NCBI RefSeq assembly: GCF_000092225.1
Contig: NC_014158.1
Span: 4,154,001 to 4,218,000, forward strand
DNA length: 64,000 nt
Direction: 5' to 3'
Origin: Tsukamurella paurometabola DSM 20162
GTDB taxonomy: Bacteria > Actinomycetota > Actinomycetes > Mycobacteriales > Mycobacteriaceae
This document shows, piece after piece, positions 18,041 through 27,076 of the stretch (positions within the stretch are counted from its first letter, which is position 1; each line of letters opens with the position of its first letter). The notes under the pieces were generated by a model. It saw only the letters and a list, made by a program, of their open reading frames with translations. It was not told where the DNA came from and did no database searches. The position numbers were made by a program, and so were the translations under genes.

Positions 18041-18898
18041 GTGACGGCCGGACGCTATGCACCGAGCCCCTCGGGCGATCTGCATGTGGGGAATCTGCGA
18101 ACCGCACTGCTCGCGTGGCTGTTCGCCCGCTCGACGGGCCGCGAATTCCTCATGCGGGTCGAAGATCTCGATACCGGACGGACGGTCGACGGTGCCCAAG
18201 CACGTCAGTTGGCCGACCTCGCCTCGCTGGGACTCGATTGGGACGGTCCCGTCGTCCGGCAGTCCTCGAGAACCCGGATGTACGCGGATGCGCTGGAGCG
18301 ACTCGATGTGTACGAGTGCTATTGCACCCGCCGCGAGATCCTCTCGGCACCTTCCGCCCCGCACACCCCCGACGGCGCCTATCCCGGCACCTGCCGTGAC
18401 CTCACCGAGGCGGAGCGCGTGGAGCGGCGGGCGGCCCGCCCGGCGGCCCTGCGGCTGCGTTCGACGGTGCGCTCGTTCACCGTGCACGACGAGTTGCACG
18501 GTCAATACACCGGCGTGGTCGACGATTTCGTGCTGCGACGCGGAGACGGCACGTACGCCTACAACCTCGCCGTGGTGGTCGACGATGCCGCCCAGGGCAT
18601 CGATCAGGTGGTGCGCGGCGACGATCTGCTCTCCTCCGCTCCGCGGCAGGCCTACCTCACCGAGTTGCTCGGCGGTACCGCACCCCGGTACGCGCATGTG
18701 CCGATGGTCTTGGGCCCCACCGGTGTCCGGCTCGCCAAACGGGACGGTGCCGTCACCCTCATCGAGCGCGGAGGGCCACAGGTGGTGCTGCCGGAGCTGG
18801 CCGCCAGCCTGGGACTGGCCGGGTCGACCCCGACCGACATGCTCGACGGCTTCGATCCGGCGCGGCTCCCCCGCGAGCCCTGGACGCTTCCGCTCTGA
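18041..18898 (+). CDS. gluQ: glutamyl-Q tRNA(Asp) synthetase
   Basis: A 285-residue truncated glutamyl-tRNA synthetase paralogue. The class I HIGH-type motif is in [20 protein letters not shown], the KMSKS-type motif is RLAKRDG, and a zinc site CYC...Y..GTC sits near residues 90-115. It lacks an anticodon-binding domain. GluQ-RS transfers glutamate onto queuosine at position 34 of tRNA(Asp) rather than onto the tRNA end. The start is GTG 18041. A Tgt domain, which installs the queuosine base, is encoded within 3.5 kb. Confidence 0.9.
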   Translation: MTAGRYAPSPSGDLHVGNLRTALLAWLFARSTGREFLMRVEDLDTGRTVDGAQARQLADLASLGLDWDGPVVRQSSRTRMYADALERLDVYECYCTRREILSAPSAPHTPDGAYPGTCRDLTEAERVERRAARPAALRLRSTVRSFTVHDELHGQYTGVVDDFVLRRGDGTYAYNLAVVVDDAAQGIDQVVRGDDLLSSAPRQAYLTELLGGTAPRYAHVPMVLGPTGVRLAKRDGAVTLIERGGPQVVLPELAASLGLAGSTPTDMLDGFDPARLPREPWTLPL

Positions 18899-19090
18899 GT
18901 CCGGGCGCGGTGACCTGCATCCACCCGCCCGCCGTGCCGTACGGCATTCGCGGCAGCGATGCCCGCGAGGAAGTCCCCGAACCACGTCACGAGCTCTCTG
19001 GCACTTCGCGTCTCGCCTGTCCTGTTCGTCATGACCACGACGCTACGGGCGTGACTCTCGTGCGCCCAGTGGCCTATATGCCACATACCA

Positions 19091-20056
19091 TCAAAATATG
19101 GCCTCGTCCCGCTGGGATCGGAACCGGTCGCGGTACGCGGTGGGATTGAGCCCGGTCTGCCGCTTAAAGTGATAGCGAAGGGTCTCCTCAGCATCGAAAC
19201 CGGCGCGCGCGGCGACTGCAGTGACCGGCTCGTCGGTGGTCTCGAGCAGACCCATCGCGCGATACACCCGCTGTCGAACGAGCCACTCCAGCGGAGCCGA
19301 ACCCGTGTGCCGTTTGAACTGGCGATGCAGGGTACGACGCGAGACGCCAGCCCGAGTCGCCATTTCGTCGACCCCCGCGACGGTGTCCAGACAGTGGGCG
19401 ATCGACTCCAGGAAATCGGCGAACCGCGCATCCACATCCGGGCGGAGGGCATCGATCGTCACGAACTGCGATTGATCGCCGTCCCGGTGCGGTGCAACCA
19501 CCATGCGTCGCGCGACCTCGTTAGCGGTCGCCGGCCCGTGATCTTCACGAATCAGCTTGAAGCACAAGTCGAGTCCAGCAGCAGACCCGGCCCCGGTCGT
19601 CACATTCCCATCACGCACGTAGAGGTCCGACGGTGTCACGTGAACACGTGGGAAGCGATGCTGCAGAAGGCTCGCGTAGCGCCAATGCGTCGTGGCGCGA
19701 CGTCCGTCGAGTAGGCCCGCCTCGGCGAGAGCGAAAGCACCGCTGCAGATCGACACCATTCGCGCGCCGTTGCCCGCGGCGGCGCGCAGGTATTCGGTCC
19801 ACTCGGGATTGGAGTTCCGGCGCGGATCGGTCACCGCAGTCACGATGACGGTATCGGCAGTCGCGATGTCGGCGAGGCCGAAGCCCGGGGTCAGTATTGC
19901 CCCTCCGACCGTGTGCACTCCTCCTGCCGGCCCACAGGCTCGGACGTCGTAGTCGAGCGTCACATCCCCCCAGGCGAACCCGAGGGCCTCGACCGCGATT
20001 CCGTACTCGAACAGCGTCATACCGTCGCAGACCGGCAGGGCGACGACGTGAGCCAT
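19091..20056 (-). CDS. GlxA-type AraC regulator with DJ-1/PfpI domain
   Basis: A 321-residue protein: an N-terminal class I amidotransferase-like domain (SICSGAFALAEAGLLDGRRATTHW, about residues 103-126) and a C-terminal AraC domain with two HTH motifs (VDEMATRAGVSRRTLHRQFKRHTG and VTAVAARAGFDAEETLRYHFKRQTG). The Cys in SICSG is conserved in GlxA-like regulators. It lies between gluQ and the MmpL-Tgt gene, transcribed alone towards gluQ. Target genes are not evident. Confidence 0.85.
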   Translation of the reverse strand: MAHVVALPVCDGMTLFEYGIAVEALGFAWGDVTLDYDVRACGPAGGVHTVGGAILTPGFGLADIATADTVIVTAVTDPRRNSNPEWTEYLRAAAGNGARMVSICSGAFALAEAGLLDGRRATTHWRYASLLQHRFPRVHVTPSDLYVRDGNVTTGAGSAAGLDLCFKLIREDHGPATANEVARRMVVAPHRDGDQSQFVTIDALRPDVDARFADFLESIAHCLDTVAGVDEMATRAGVSRRTLHRQFKRHTGSAPLEWLVRQRVYRAMGLLETTDEPVTAVAARAGFDAEETLRYHFKRQTGLNPTAYRDRFRSQRDEAIF

Positions 20057-20142
20057 GGCCTGATCCTACGCACGAGGAGTCTTCCGGCCAAGGCCGTGCG
20101 TGGGGCGGCCCCGGAGAGTTCCTCTCCTGCGGTTTCGGCCGA

Positions 20143-23100
20143 CTAGTCCGACTTCGCGAGGTGCTGCTGGGTGCCCTTGTAGTAGCGGCCCAGGAACTCC
20201 TCCTTGAACTCCCAGTAGGTGCCGTCGACCATCGACTGCCGGATCTTGGCCACGAGCGAGACGATGAACTGCTCGTTGTGGATGGTCGCCAACGTCGCCG
20301 CCAGCCCCTCCTTGGCCTTGAACAGGTGGTGGATGTAGGCCCGGGAGAACTGCGAGGTGTAGTTCTGCGTCTCCGGGTCGAGCGGCTGGAAGTCGGTCTT
20401 GAACCGCGAGTTGGTCACGTTGTAGCGGCCGTCCACGGAGTAGATCGCGCCGTTGCGGGCCACCCGCGACGGCGACACGCAATCGAAGGTGTCGATGCCC
20501 TGCTCCACCGCGGCGAAGATGTCGTCCGGCTCGGAGATACCCAGCAGGTGCTTCGGCTTATCCTCCTCCAGCTCCTGGTTCACCCAGCGCACGATGGTCG
20601 CCAGGTTCGCCTTCTCCAGGGCACCGCCGATGCCGTAACCACCGAAACCGAGACCGCCGCCCTCGCGGTCCTCGTCGCTCAGCGCCCGCAGATCACGAGC
20701 GGCCTTGCGCCGCAGGTCCTCGTACTGCGCGCCCTGCACCACGCCCCACAACGAGATCGCGTCGTGGCGCTGCGCGGTGAGCCAGTTGTGCTCGGACAGC
20801 GAGCGCCGGGCCCACAGCCGAGTCCGCTCCAGCGACTCCACCTGGTACGCCCGGGTGTTGTGCAGGGTGGTCAGCTCATCGAAGGCGAAGATGATGTCGG
20901 CGCCCAGCTGGTGCTGGATCTGCATCGACCGCTCCGGCGTGAACCGGTGCTCCGTGCCATCGAGATGGCTCAGGAAGGTGACCCCGTCGTCATCGACGCG
21001 GGAGAGCCGGTCCTTGCCCTCGGCGATGGCATCGTCGCCCTGCAGCTCCTGATCACCGTTCATATCGATGACCTTCTTGAAGCCCGAACCCAACGACATC
21101 ACCTGGAAGCCACCGGAATCGGTGAAGGTGGGGCCGTCCCAGTTCATGAACTTACCGAGGCCACCGGCCTGCTCCACGATCTCCGGGCCGGGCTGCAGGT
21201 ACAGGTGGTAGGCGTTCGCCAGTACCGCCTGCGCACCCAGATCGGCCACTGCATCCGGCATCACCGTCTTCACGGTCGCCTTGGTGCCCACCGGGATGAA
21301 CGCCGGTGTCAGGATCTCACCGTGCGGCGTGAGCAGGCGGCCGGCACGGCCCAGCGGACCGTCGGGCCCCTCGAGCCGCGCGTCGATGTCGAACCGGGTC
21401 GGATCGCTGATGTGCTCGTTCTGCAGCCGGGTACGGCTGGTCATCGAGCGGTAGTCGGACCGCAGCGCGGTGAGCTCCGCCGCGATCGCCTTGTTCTGCT
21501 CACGCAGCTGCGCCAGCTCGTCGCGAGTGCGATCCGCGCGGGTCCGCTCGGCCCGGCGGATGGGCCCCGTCGTGGTCTCGGCATCCGTCGGCTTGGCCGG
21601 GCGCGCGAGCGGGTACTCGCCGGTATCCGGGACGGAAACCGCTGCGGCGGCCTCGGTCTCGTCGGCGTCCGTCGATGCTGCGGCCGGAATCGGCGCGGTC
21701 GCCGCGGCAGCCGGTGTCGACTGCGCCGGGATCTGCTGCGTGGGCAGGCCCACCGGCGCGGTCGGGACGGCACCGTTGACGTAGCCGTTCACGCCGCCGG
21801 TCACCTTCACCTTCTCGGTGTCGGACGCGCCCGCACGGGCTGCCACCGGAACCTCGGTGGTGTCGTGCTCGGCCAGTGCGTCCGGGAGCGGCGCGGTATC
21901 GGTCGAGGTCTTGGCCAGCACGGAGGCGAGCGCTTCACCCTCGATATCGACGTTCGGCAGGATCCGGTCGAGCCACTTGGGCAGCCACCACGCGGCATCG
22001 CCGAGCAGCATCATGATCGAGGGGATGATCACCATGCGCACCACGAAGGCGTCGAACAGCACGGCGGCGGCCAGGCCGAAGCCGATCTCCTTGATGAACA
22101 CCGCGTCGTTGAGGATGAACGAGGCGAACACCGAGATCATGATGATCGCGGCGGCGGTAACCACACGGGCGCCGTACTGCACACCGGTGACGACGGACTT
22201 GGTCGCATCGCCCGTGTGCGTGTACTCCTCACGCATCCGGGACACCAGGAACACCTGGTAGTCCATCGCGAGGCCGAAGACGATGCCGATCATGAAGATC
22301 GGGAGGAACGACACCAGTGGCTGCGTGTTGTCGATGAGGCCGAGCGCACCGTCGGTGAAGATCGCCGAGGTCACGCCGAAGGTGGCCACCACCGAGAGCA
22401 GGAAGCCGAGCACGGCCGTCAGCGGCACCAGGATCGACCGGAAGGCCACCAGCAGCAGCAGGAAGGCGAGGCCGACGACGATGGCGACGTAGATCGGCAG
22501 CGCCTCCTTCGACAGCTTCTCCGAGATGTCCATCTCGATGGCGGTGTTACCCGCCACGCCGAGGTCCATGTTGAAGGCCTGCTTGAGGCCGTTCGGTCCG
22601 TTCGGCAGCGCCCGCAGGTCCTCGACGAGGTCCTTGGTCAGCTGATCGGTCGGGCCGCCCTTGGGGGTGACGACGATCGTCGCGGCCTTGTTGTCCGGCG
22701 CGAGCTGCGCGATCTGGGCGTTCGCGACCTTGGTCTTCATCTCGGGATCGTTGTTGAGCCGGTCGACGATCTGCGCGTAGGCGCGCAGCCGCTGGCCCGG
22801 ATCGGCTTTCGAACCGTCGACCGCCACCATGAGCTGGCCGTTGGAACCCTTACCCCACGCATCCGAGGTGAGGTCGTAGGCCTTGCGTTCGGACGTCGAC
22901 TTCTCGCTCATGCCCGAGCTCGGTAGCGCGGTCTGCATGTCCTTCATCGGAATCGCGAGGATGCCGAGCACCGCGACACCGGCGAGCAGCGTCACGACCG
23001 GGACCTTCTTGATCACATTGGCCCAGCGCAGGCCGTTCGCGGTGCGGCCCTCGCCCTCGTCGGTGTCCGGCGGGTGCAGGCCCTTGACCCGGCCGGCGAA

Positions 23101-24291
23101 GACCTTGCTGCCGAACAGGCCCAGCAGGGCCGGCAGCAGGGTGAGCGCGACGATGACGGCGATGAGCACGCCCCACGCCGCCGCCACACCCATCTGGCCG
23201 AGGAAGTCCATCCCGATGAAGGCGAGCGCGGCCAGCGCGATGATCACGGTGAGGCCCGCGAAGATCACCGCGGAGCCGGCGGTGCCCACGGCGATACCCG
23301 CCGCCTCGGCGCGCTGCTCCTTGGTGGTGGCGCCCAGGCGCCGGAGTTCGTGCCGGAATCGGGACACGATGAACAGGGCGTAGTCGATGGTGACGGCGAG
23401 GCCGATCATCGAGGTGAGCACCGTGGGGAACGTGCCGAGCTCGATGAATCGGGTGGCGATCATGACGCCCGCGAGGGCGACGGGGACCGCGATGATCGCG
23501 TTCATCAGCGGCAGGCCCCATGCCACCAGCGAAGCGAACGTGATGATCAGGACGATCGCGGCCACCAGCATGCCGATCAGCTCGCTGGTCATGCCCATGT
23601 CTTCCATGCCCTTGGCGGCGGAACCGTCGGCCTCGACCTGCAGCGACCCCTGCGAGGCGTCCTGGCCCGCGATCCGGGCGTCCTTGATCTTCTCCGCGGT
23701 GTCCTTCGGCAGATCGGTGACCTTGCCGATGAAGTCGACCTTGAGCTTGGCGGTCTTCCCGTCCGGGCTCACCGTGGAGGTGACGGCGGCATCGGCCTTC
23801 TGCTGCTCGGGCGATTTGGTGGAGGCGATGTCCTTCTGCTGCGCCTGCATCGCGGCCAGGGTGTCGCGCTGCGCGGGAGTGAGGACACCGTCGTCGAGCT
23901 TGCCGGTGGGGTTGTGCAGGAGGTTCGGGTCCTTGACGATCGAGACCTGCGTGCCGTTCTCGTCCTTGGTGAGGCCCTTGATCTCCTCGATCGTCTTGTC
24001 GATGCCCGCCGTGTTCTTCGGATCGGTGAGCTTGCCGTCCTTGGCGTGGAAGACGATGGTCGCCGACGCGCTCGTGAACGGATCATCGGAGCCCTGTCCG
24101 CCGAACTGCGCGTTGACGATGTCCGTCGCCTTCTCGGACGGCAGCCCGGGAAGGTTGAAGTTGTCGACGGTGGGCTTGCTGAGCGTCGCGGCACCGACGC
24201 CCATGCCGATCAGCAGCAGCACCCAGACGGCGATGACCTTGAAACGGTTCAGGTAGGCGAACTTGCCCAACCGGTAGAGAAGCAGTGCCAT
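20143..24291 (-). CDS. MmpL/RND transporter fused in frame to tRNA-guanine transglycosylase
   Basis: One uninterrupted 1,382-residue frame. Residues 1-790 are an MmpL-type RND transporter with two half-repeats, each holding the proton-relay GxxxDY motif (GLAVTIDYALFIVSRF and GLAMDYQVFLVSR). Residues 790-950 are an acidic Ala/Thr/Pro linker ending in a coiled-coil-like stretch. From M950 (ATG at 21444) a Tgt domain of 433 residues follows, with DSGGFQVMSLG (active-site Asp) and FDCVSPSRVARNG (nucleophile Asp). The zinc cysteines of bacterial Tgt are missing: the CxCxxC site reads T-Q-N-Y-T-S at 20353-20370; the distal His in TIHNE remains. ATG 24291 has GGAG upstream. No stop separates the parts, but internal initiation at 21444 could also give free Tgt; no good Shine-Dalgarno is seen there. 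Confidence 0.85.
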   Translation of the reverse strand: MALLLYRLGKFAYLNRFKVIAVWVLLLIGMGVGAATLSKPTVDNFNLPGLPSEKATDIVNAQFGGQGSDDPFTSASATIVFHAKDGKLTDPKNTAGIDKTIEEIKGLTKDENGTQVSIVKDPNLLHNPTGKLDDGVLTPAQRDTLAAMQAQQKDIASTKSPEQQKADAAVTSTVSPDGKTAKLKVDFIGKVTDLPKDTAEKIKDARIAGQDASQGSLQVEADGSAAKGMEDMGMTSELIGMLVAAIVLIITFASLVAWGLPLMNAIIAVPVALAGVMIATRFIELGTFPTVLTSMIGLAVTIDYALFIVSRFRHELRRLGATTKEQRAEAAGIAVGTAGSAVIFAGLTVIIALAALAFIGMDFLGQMGVAAAWGVLIAVIVALTLLPALLGLFGSKVFAGRVKGLHPPDTDEGEGRTANGLRWANVIKKVPVVTLLAGVAVLGILAIPMKDMQTALPSSGMSEKSTSERKAYDLTSDAWGKGSNGQLMVAVDGSKADPGQRLRAYAQIVDRLNNDPEMKTKVANAQIAQLAPDNKAATIVVTPKGGPTDQLTKDLVEDLRALPNGPNGLKQAFNMDLGVAGNTAIEMDISEKLSKEALPIYVAIVVGLAFLLLLVAFRSILVPLTAVLGFLLSVVATFGVTSAIFTDGALGLIDNTQPLVSFLPIFMIGIVFGLAMDYQVFLVSRMREEYTHTGDATKSVVTGVQYGARVVTAAAIIMISVFASFILNDAVFIKEIGFGLAAAVLFDAFVVRMVIIPSIMMLLGDAAWWLPKWLDRILPNVDIEGEALASVLAKTSTDTAPLPDALAEHDTTEVPVAARAGASDTEKVKVTGGVNGYVNGAVPTAPVGLPTQQIPAQSTPAAAATAPIPAAASTDADETEAAAAVSVPDTGEYPLARPAKPTDAETTTGPIRRAERTRADRTRDELAQLREQNKAIAAELTALRSDYRSMTSRTRLQNEHISDPTRFDIDARLEGPDGPLGRAGRLLTPHGEILTPAFIPVGTKATVKTVMPDAVADLGAQAVLANAYHLYLQPGPEIVEQAGGLGKFMNWDGPTFTDSGGFQVMSLGSGFKKVIDMNGDQELQGDDAIAEGKDRLSRVDDDGVTFLSHLDGTEHRFTPERSMQIQHQLGADIIFAFDELTTLHNTRAYQVESLERTRLWARRSLSEHNWLTAQRHDAISLWGVVQGAQYEDLRRKAARDLRALSDEDREGGGLGFGGYGIGGALEKANLATIVRWVNQELEEDKPKHLLGISEPDDIFAAVEQGIDTFDCVSPSRVARNGAIYSVDGRYNVTNSRFKTDFQPLDPETQNYTSQFSRAYIHHLFKAKEGLAATLATIHNEQFIVSLVAKIRQSMVDGTYWEFKEEFLGRYYKGTQQHLAKSD

Positions 24292-24445
24292 GGGAGGTAC
24301 TCCGGTTCGTCGGACGGCGCGTGGGACTGCCGCGGCCGCGGCTGCGGTTCTGCCGACAAGTGTACCGATGGTTTCACCCTGCAATAAAGTCGCTGACCGG
24401 GTCTTTTGTGAGTTCAATCACGGAATCATGGGTAGGGTGTGGCGC

Positions 24446-24847
24446 ATGAGCACTTTGCGCAGGTCAGCAACACCAGTCACAGCAGTCGCAATTGCAACGT
24501 TCGGCGGCCTTCTGCTCGCCGGCTGCGGTGGTTCGACCACCGATCAGGACGGCGTGAGTGCCCCGGCGACCCCCGCATCGTCCAGCACCGCCCCGGTGAC
24601 CCGCGGCGAGATGTGCGGCCAGACCAAGGGACCCGACGGTCCGCTCTACGTGCACGCCCTGGGCACCACGAAGGTCGACTGCGTGGAAGCGATGACCATC
24701 GCCGACACATTCAGCCCCCAGATCGCCGCCGGCAAACCCGTCACCGTCGACGGCTGGAACTGTTCGTTCCCCACCTCACCGGGCATGCTCGCGCGGTGCG
24801 ACAGCACCAAGAGCACCCAAGCGATCGGCTTCTTCAGCTCGCACTGA
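24446..24847 (+). CDS. small secreted lipoprotein
   Basis: A 133-residue protein with a signal peptide and lipobox LLAGC (residues 21-25), then a Thr/Ser/Pro spacer and a compact domain with three cysteines (EMCGQTKG, VDCVEAM, WNCSFP) besides a late CDS segment. It resembles small mycobacterial lipoproteins of unknown function. It is divergent from the MmpL-Tgt gene and overlaps the end of the convergent NAT gene by 14 bp. Confidence 0.72.
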   Translation: MSTLRRSATPVTAVAIATFGGLLLAGCGGSTTDQDGVSAPATPASSSTAPVTRGEMCGQTKGPDGPLYVHALGTTKVDCVEAMTIADTFSPQIAAGKPVTVDGWNCSFPTSPGMLARCDSTKSTQAIGFFSSH

Positions 24848-25685
24848 CCCGGTTCTCGACCAGGCGATCCACCTCGGCGGCGACCTCGTCGGACAGGTCG
24901 ATCGCGAAGGCCTCGGCCAAGATCTCCCGACGGTCCGCGGCCGGGTACGGCGCGACCTCCCGGAAACCATCGGGGCGGGTGGTGATGATGCTGTCGCCGG
25001 TCAGCACGAGGCGCCGGTCAGGGTGATTCATCACCACCATGAGGCGGCCGCGGAAGGGCGAGAACGGCGAGGTGGCCACGTAGTAGTTGGTCATCCGCAG
25101 ATCGGACCAGGTGCGCGCCGCGAGCGGGAACCGGTACTGCGGGCGCCATTGTCCGGAGCTGGGATCGAAGAAGTCGAGCTGCCACTCCTCGGCGAAGCCC
25201 GGTGTCGAGCGGGTGACCCGGTAGGTCCACCCACCCGCATCCTGCTCCAGCCCGTCGACCAGCCGCAGCGGCGCCAGCGGCACCGCCCCGAAGCCGACCT
25301 CGACGAGCCACCGCGCACCGTCGACCTGCACCACCAGCAGCGCATGCGTCGACGCAGACGTCTCCCCCTGCAGGAGCACCCGGCCGGCCACCGCACTGAA
25401 CACGAACCCGTGCCGTTGCAGCACCGCGGCGAGCAGAGGCGTGTGGCCGGTGCAGCCGTAGCCGCGGCGCCCGTCGATCATCCGACGCTGGAGCGCGCCG
25501 ATCGTCAGCTCGCCCGGGATACCCCGGACCGCGTCGATGTTCTCCCACGGCAGGGTCGTCGCGTGCGCCGCGACCAGTCGCGCAAGACCGTCGGGATCGG
25601 CGGCGACGGGGGCATCGAGCCCGACCCGCCTCAGATACCGGTCGAGATCCAGTTCGTCGGCGCCCCAGGCCTCGTCGTGGTTCAT
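24834..25685 (-). CDS. arylamine N-acetyltransferase-like protein with atypical active site
   Basis: A 283-residue member of the arylamine N-acetyltransferase family: LPWENIDAVRG opening, Cys region GRRGYGCTGH, His in STHALLVV, and the third triad region WLVEVGFGAV. Normal NATs read RGGYC directly before the loop and have Asp in DVGFG. Here there is an extra residue before the Cys and Glu replaces Asp. The enzyme may be altered in activity or specificity. Mycobacterial NAT acetylates arylamines such as isoniazid; that activity is not assured here. Confidence 0.75.
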   Translation of the reverse strand: MNHDEAWGADELDLDRYLRRVGLDAPVAADPDGLARLVAAHATTLPWENIDAVRGIPGELTIGALQRRMIDGRRGYGCTGHTPLLAAVLQRHGFVFSAVAGRVLLQGETSASTHALLVVQVDGARWLVEVGFGAVPLAPLRLVDGLEQDAGGWTYRVTRSTPGFAEEWQLDFFDPSSGQWRPQYRFPLAARTWSDLRMTNYYVATSPFSPFRGRLMVVMNHPDRRLVLTGDSIITTRPDGFREVAPYPAADRREILAEAFAIDLSDEVAAEVDRLVENRVSAS

Positions 25686-25769
25686 GTCTTCATCTCACTC
25701 CCGTGGGGGATACCGCGCCACTCCTGCGGGTGATCCGCGCGGCCGCGGCGGCAACCTACCGTCCCGGAT

Positions 25770-26408
25770 ATGAAGAAACTGCTGGTCGGATCGCTCATCG
25801 TCGCGGCATTCCTCGCCTACGCGCTCCCCGTGTACCTCACCGGTGGCAGCCGGGTACCGCTCGACGGTCAACCCTCCTGGTACTACCCACTCCTGGTGGG
25901 GCACATCATGCTCGGCGCCGTCGCGATGCTCGCCGGGCTGGTGCAACTCGGCCGACGCTGGTTCGCCCGCTATCACCGGATCGCCGGGCGGGTCTACGTG
26001 GCGTGCGCGATTCCGGTCGGGCTGGCGTCGATCACCGTGGGCGCGATGACGCCGTTCGGGCCGGCGAACGCCGTCTCCAACGTGACGCTGGGCTCGTTGA
26101 TGCTGGTGTTCACCGTGCTCGGTGTGCGCTCGATCCTGGCCCGCGACGTGACGCAGCACCGGCGCTGGATGCTTCGCAGCGCGGCGCTGATGTACTCGGT
26201 GATCATCAACCGCATCCTGGGACCGGTGATGTTCCTGCTGCTCGACGGCCTGGGCCTGGAATCGCGCGTGGTGGACGGTCTGGGCGTGGCGCTCACCGCC
26301 TGGATGAGCTGGCTGCTCGCCCTGGGTGTCTGCGAGTGGTGGCTGCGCCGCACACCCCGTCGCGAAACCGGCACTCGGATCGGTCGGACGAAGACCATCG
26401 CCGCGTAA
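25770..26408 (+). CDS. DUF2306-family membrane protein
   Basis: A 212-residue protein with about six hydrophobic segments and conserved HI..G (LLVGHIMLG), YHRIAGRVYV and TQHRRWMLRSAALMYSVIINRIL motifs typical of DUF2306 membrane proteins. The function is unknown; the His residues may bind haem or metal. Monocistronic, followed by a strong hairpin. Confidence 0.7.
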   Translation: MKKLLVGSLIVAAFLAYALPVYLTGGSRVPLDGQPSWYYPLLVGHIMLGAVAMLAGLVQLGRRWFARYHRIAGRVYVACAIPVGLASITVGAMTPFGPANAVSNVTLGSLMLVFTVLGVRSILARDVTQHRRWMLRSAALMYSVIINRILGPVMFLLLDGLGLESRVVDGLGVALTAWMSWLLALGVCEWWLRRTPRRETGTRIGRTKTIAA

Positions 26409-26443
26409 GCGGAGAGAACGCCGGTTCGGCGCAGAGACGACGA

Positions 26444-26472
26444 AGCCCTCCCCGATCGAATCGGGGAGGGCT
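26444..26472. terminator. 13-bp-stem hairpin after tRNA-Ser(CGA)
   Basis: AGCCCTCCCCGAT pairs perfectly with ATCGGGGAGGGCT around a 3-base loop. It lies five bases beyond the 3' end of the tRNA on the minus strand and 36 bases beyond the DUF2306 stop on the plus strand, so it could terminate both. Confidence 0.7.
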
Positions 26473-26476
26473 GTGG

Positions 26477-26564
26477 CGGTGGCGGGGGGATTTGAACCCC
26501 CGGTACGGGGTTACCGCACACAACATTTCGAGTGTTGCACCTTCGGCCGCTCGGACACGCCACC
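26477..26564 (-). tRNA. tRNA-Ser(CGA)
   Basis: An 88-nt class II tRNA. Acceptor GGTGGCG pairs with CGCCACC, the anticodon loop is CTCGAAA on stem CAACA/TGTTG (anticodon CGA), there is a long variable arm, and the T arm is GGGGGTTCAAATCCCCC. No CCA is encoded. Reads serine codon UCG. Confidence 0.93.
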
Positions 26565-26610
26565 GTCGGAGTACTTTACCGGAAGTCGACCACAGCTCTA
26601 AATCAGCAGG

Positions 26611-27075
26611 TCATCCCCGGTGCGGGGCGAAGAAGTCGGTGAGCAGGGCCCCGCACTCCCCGGCGCGGATGCCGCCGCGGACGCTCACCCGGTGCGTCAC
26701 CCGGGGATCGCGCACCACATCCCACACCGAACCGACCGCACCGGTCTTGGGTTCGTACGCCCCGAACACCAGGCGCTCGATCCGTGCCGACACCAGCGCG
26801 CCCGCGCACATGGCGCACGGTTCCAGGGTGACGGCCAGCGTGCAGCCGCCGAGCCGCCAGCCGTCGCCGAATCGGGTGGCCGCCTCCCGGATCGCGAGCA
26901 CCTCGGCGTGCGCGGTCGGATCTGCGAGGGCCTCGCGCCGGTTCCCGGCCCGCGCGAGCACGACACCGTCGGGATCGAGGATCACGGCGCCCACGGGCAC
27001 ATCGTCGGGACCGGAGAGCCCGGCGGCTTCCAGCGCGAGCCCCATGGCGGAGCGCTCGGCATCGAGATGCGACAC
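26611..27075 (-). CDS. tadA: tRNA adenosine(34) deaminase
   Basis: A 154-residue zinc deaminase with HAE (PTAHAEVLAIREA) and PCAMCAGAL. It converts A34 to inosine in tRNA-Arg(ACG), a gene for which sits at 39501-39573. The GTG start follows the stop of the partner gene by one base, so the two are coupled. The length matches bacterial TadA. Confidence 0.9.
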   Translation of the reverse strand: MSHLDAERSAMGLALEAAGLSGPDDVPVGAVILDPDGVVLARAGNRREALADPTAHAEVLAIREAATRFGDGWRLGGCTLAVTLEPCAMCAGALVSARIERLVFGAYEPKTGAVGSVWDVVRDPRVTHRVSVRGGIRAGECGALLTDFFAPHRG

Positions 27076-27076
27076 G

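Noticed and set aside
18652-19032. Minus-strand frame starting MTNRTGETRSARELVTWFGDFLAGIAAANAVRHG
   Set aside because: The first 44 codons look protein-like and lie between gluQ and the GlxA-type gene, but the frame then runs antisense through gluQ with no stop and has no ribosome site. It may be a gene remnant; not enough to annotate.
19897-22926. A 1,009-codon open frame on the plus strand
   Set aside because: It is antisense to the MmpL-Tgt gene, His/Arg/Gly-rich without any domain, and is the usual by-product of high-GC third-position bias.
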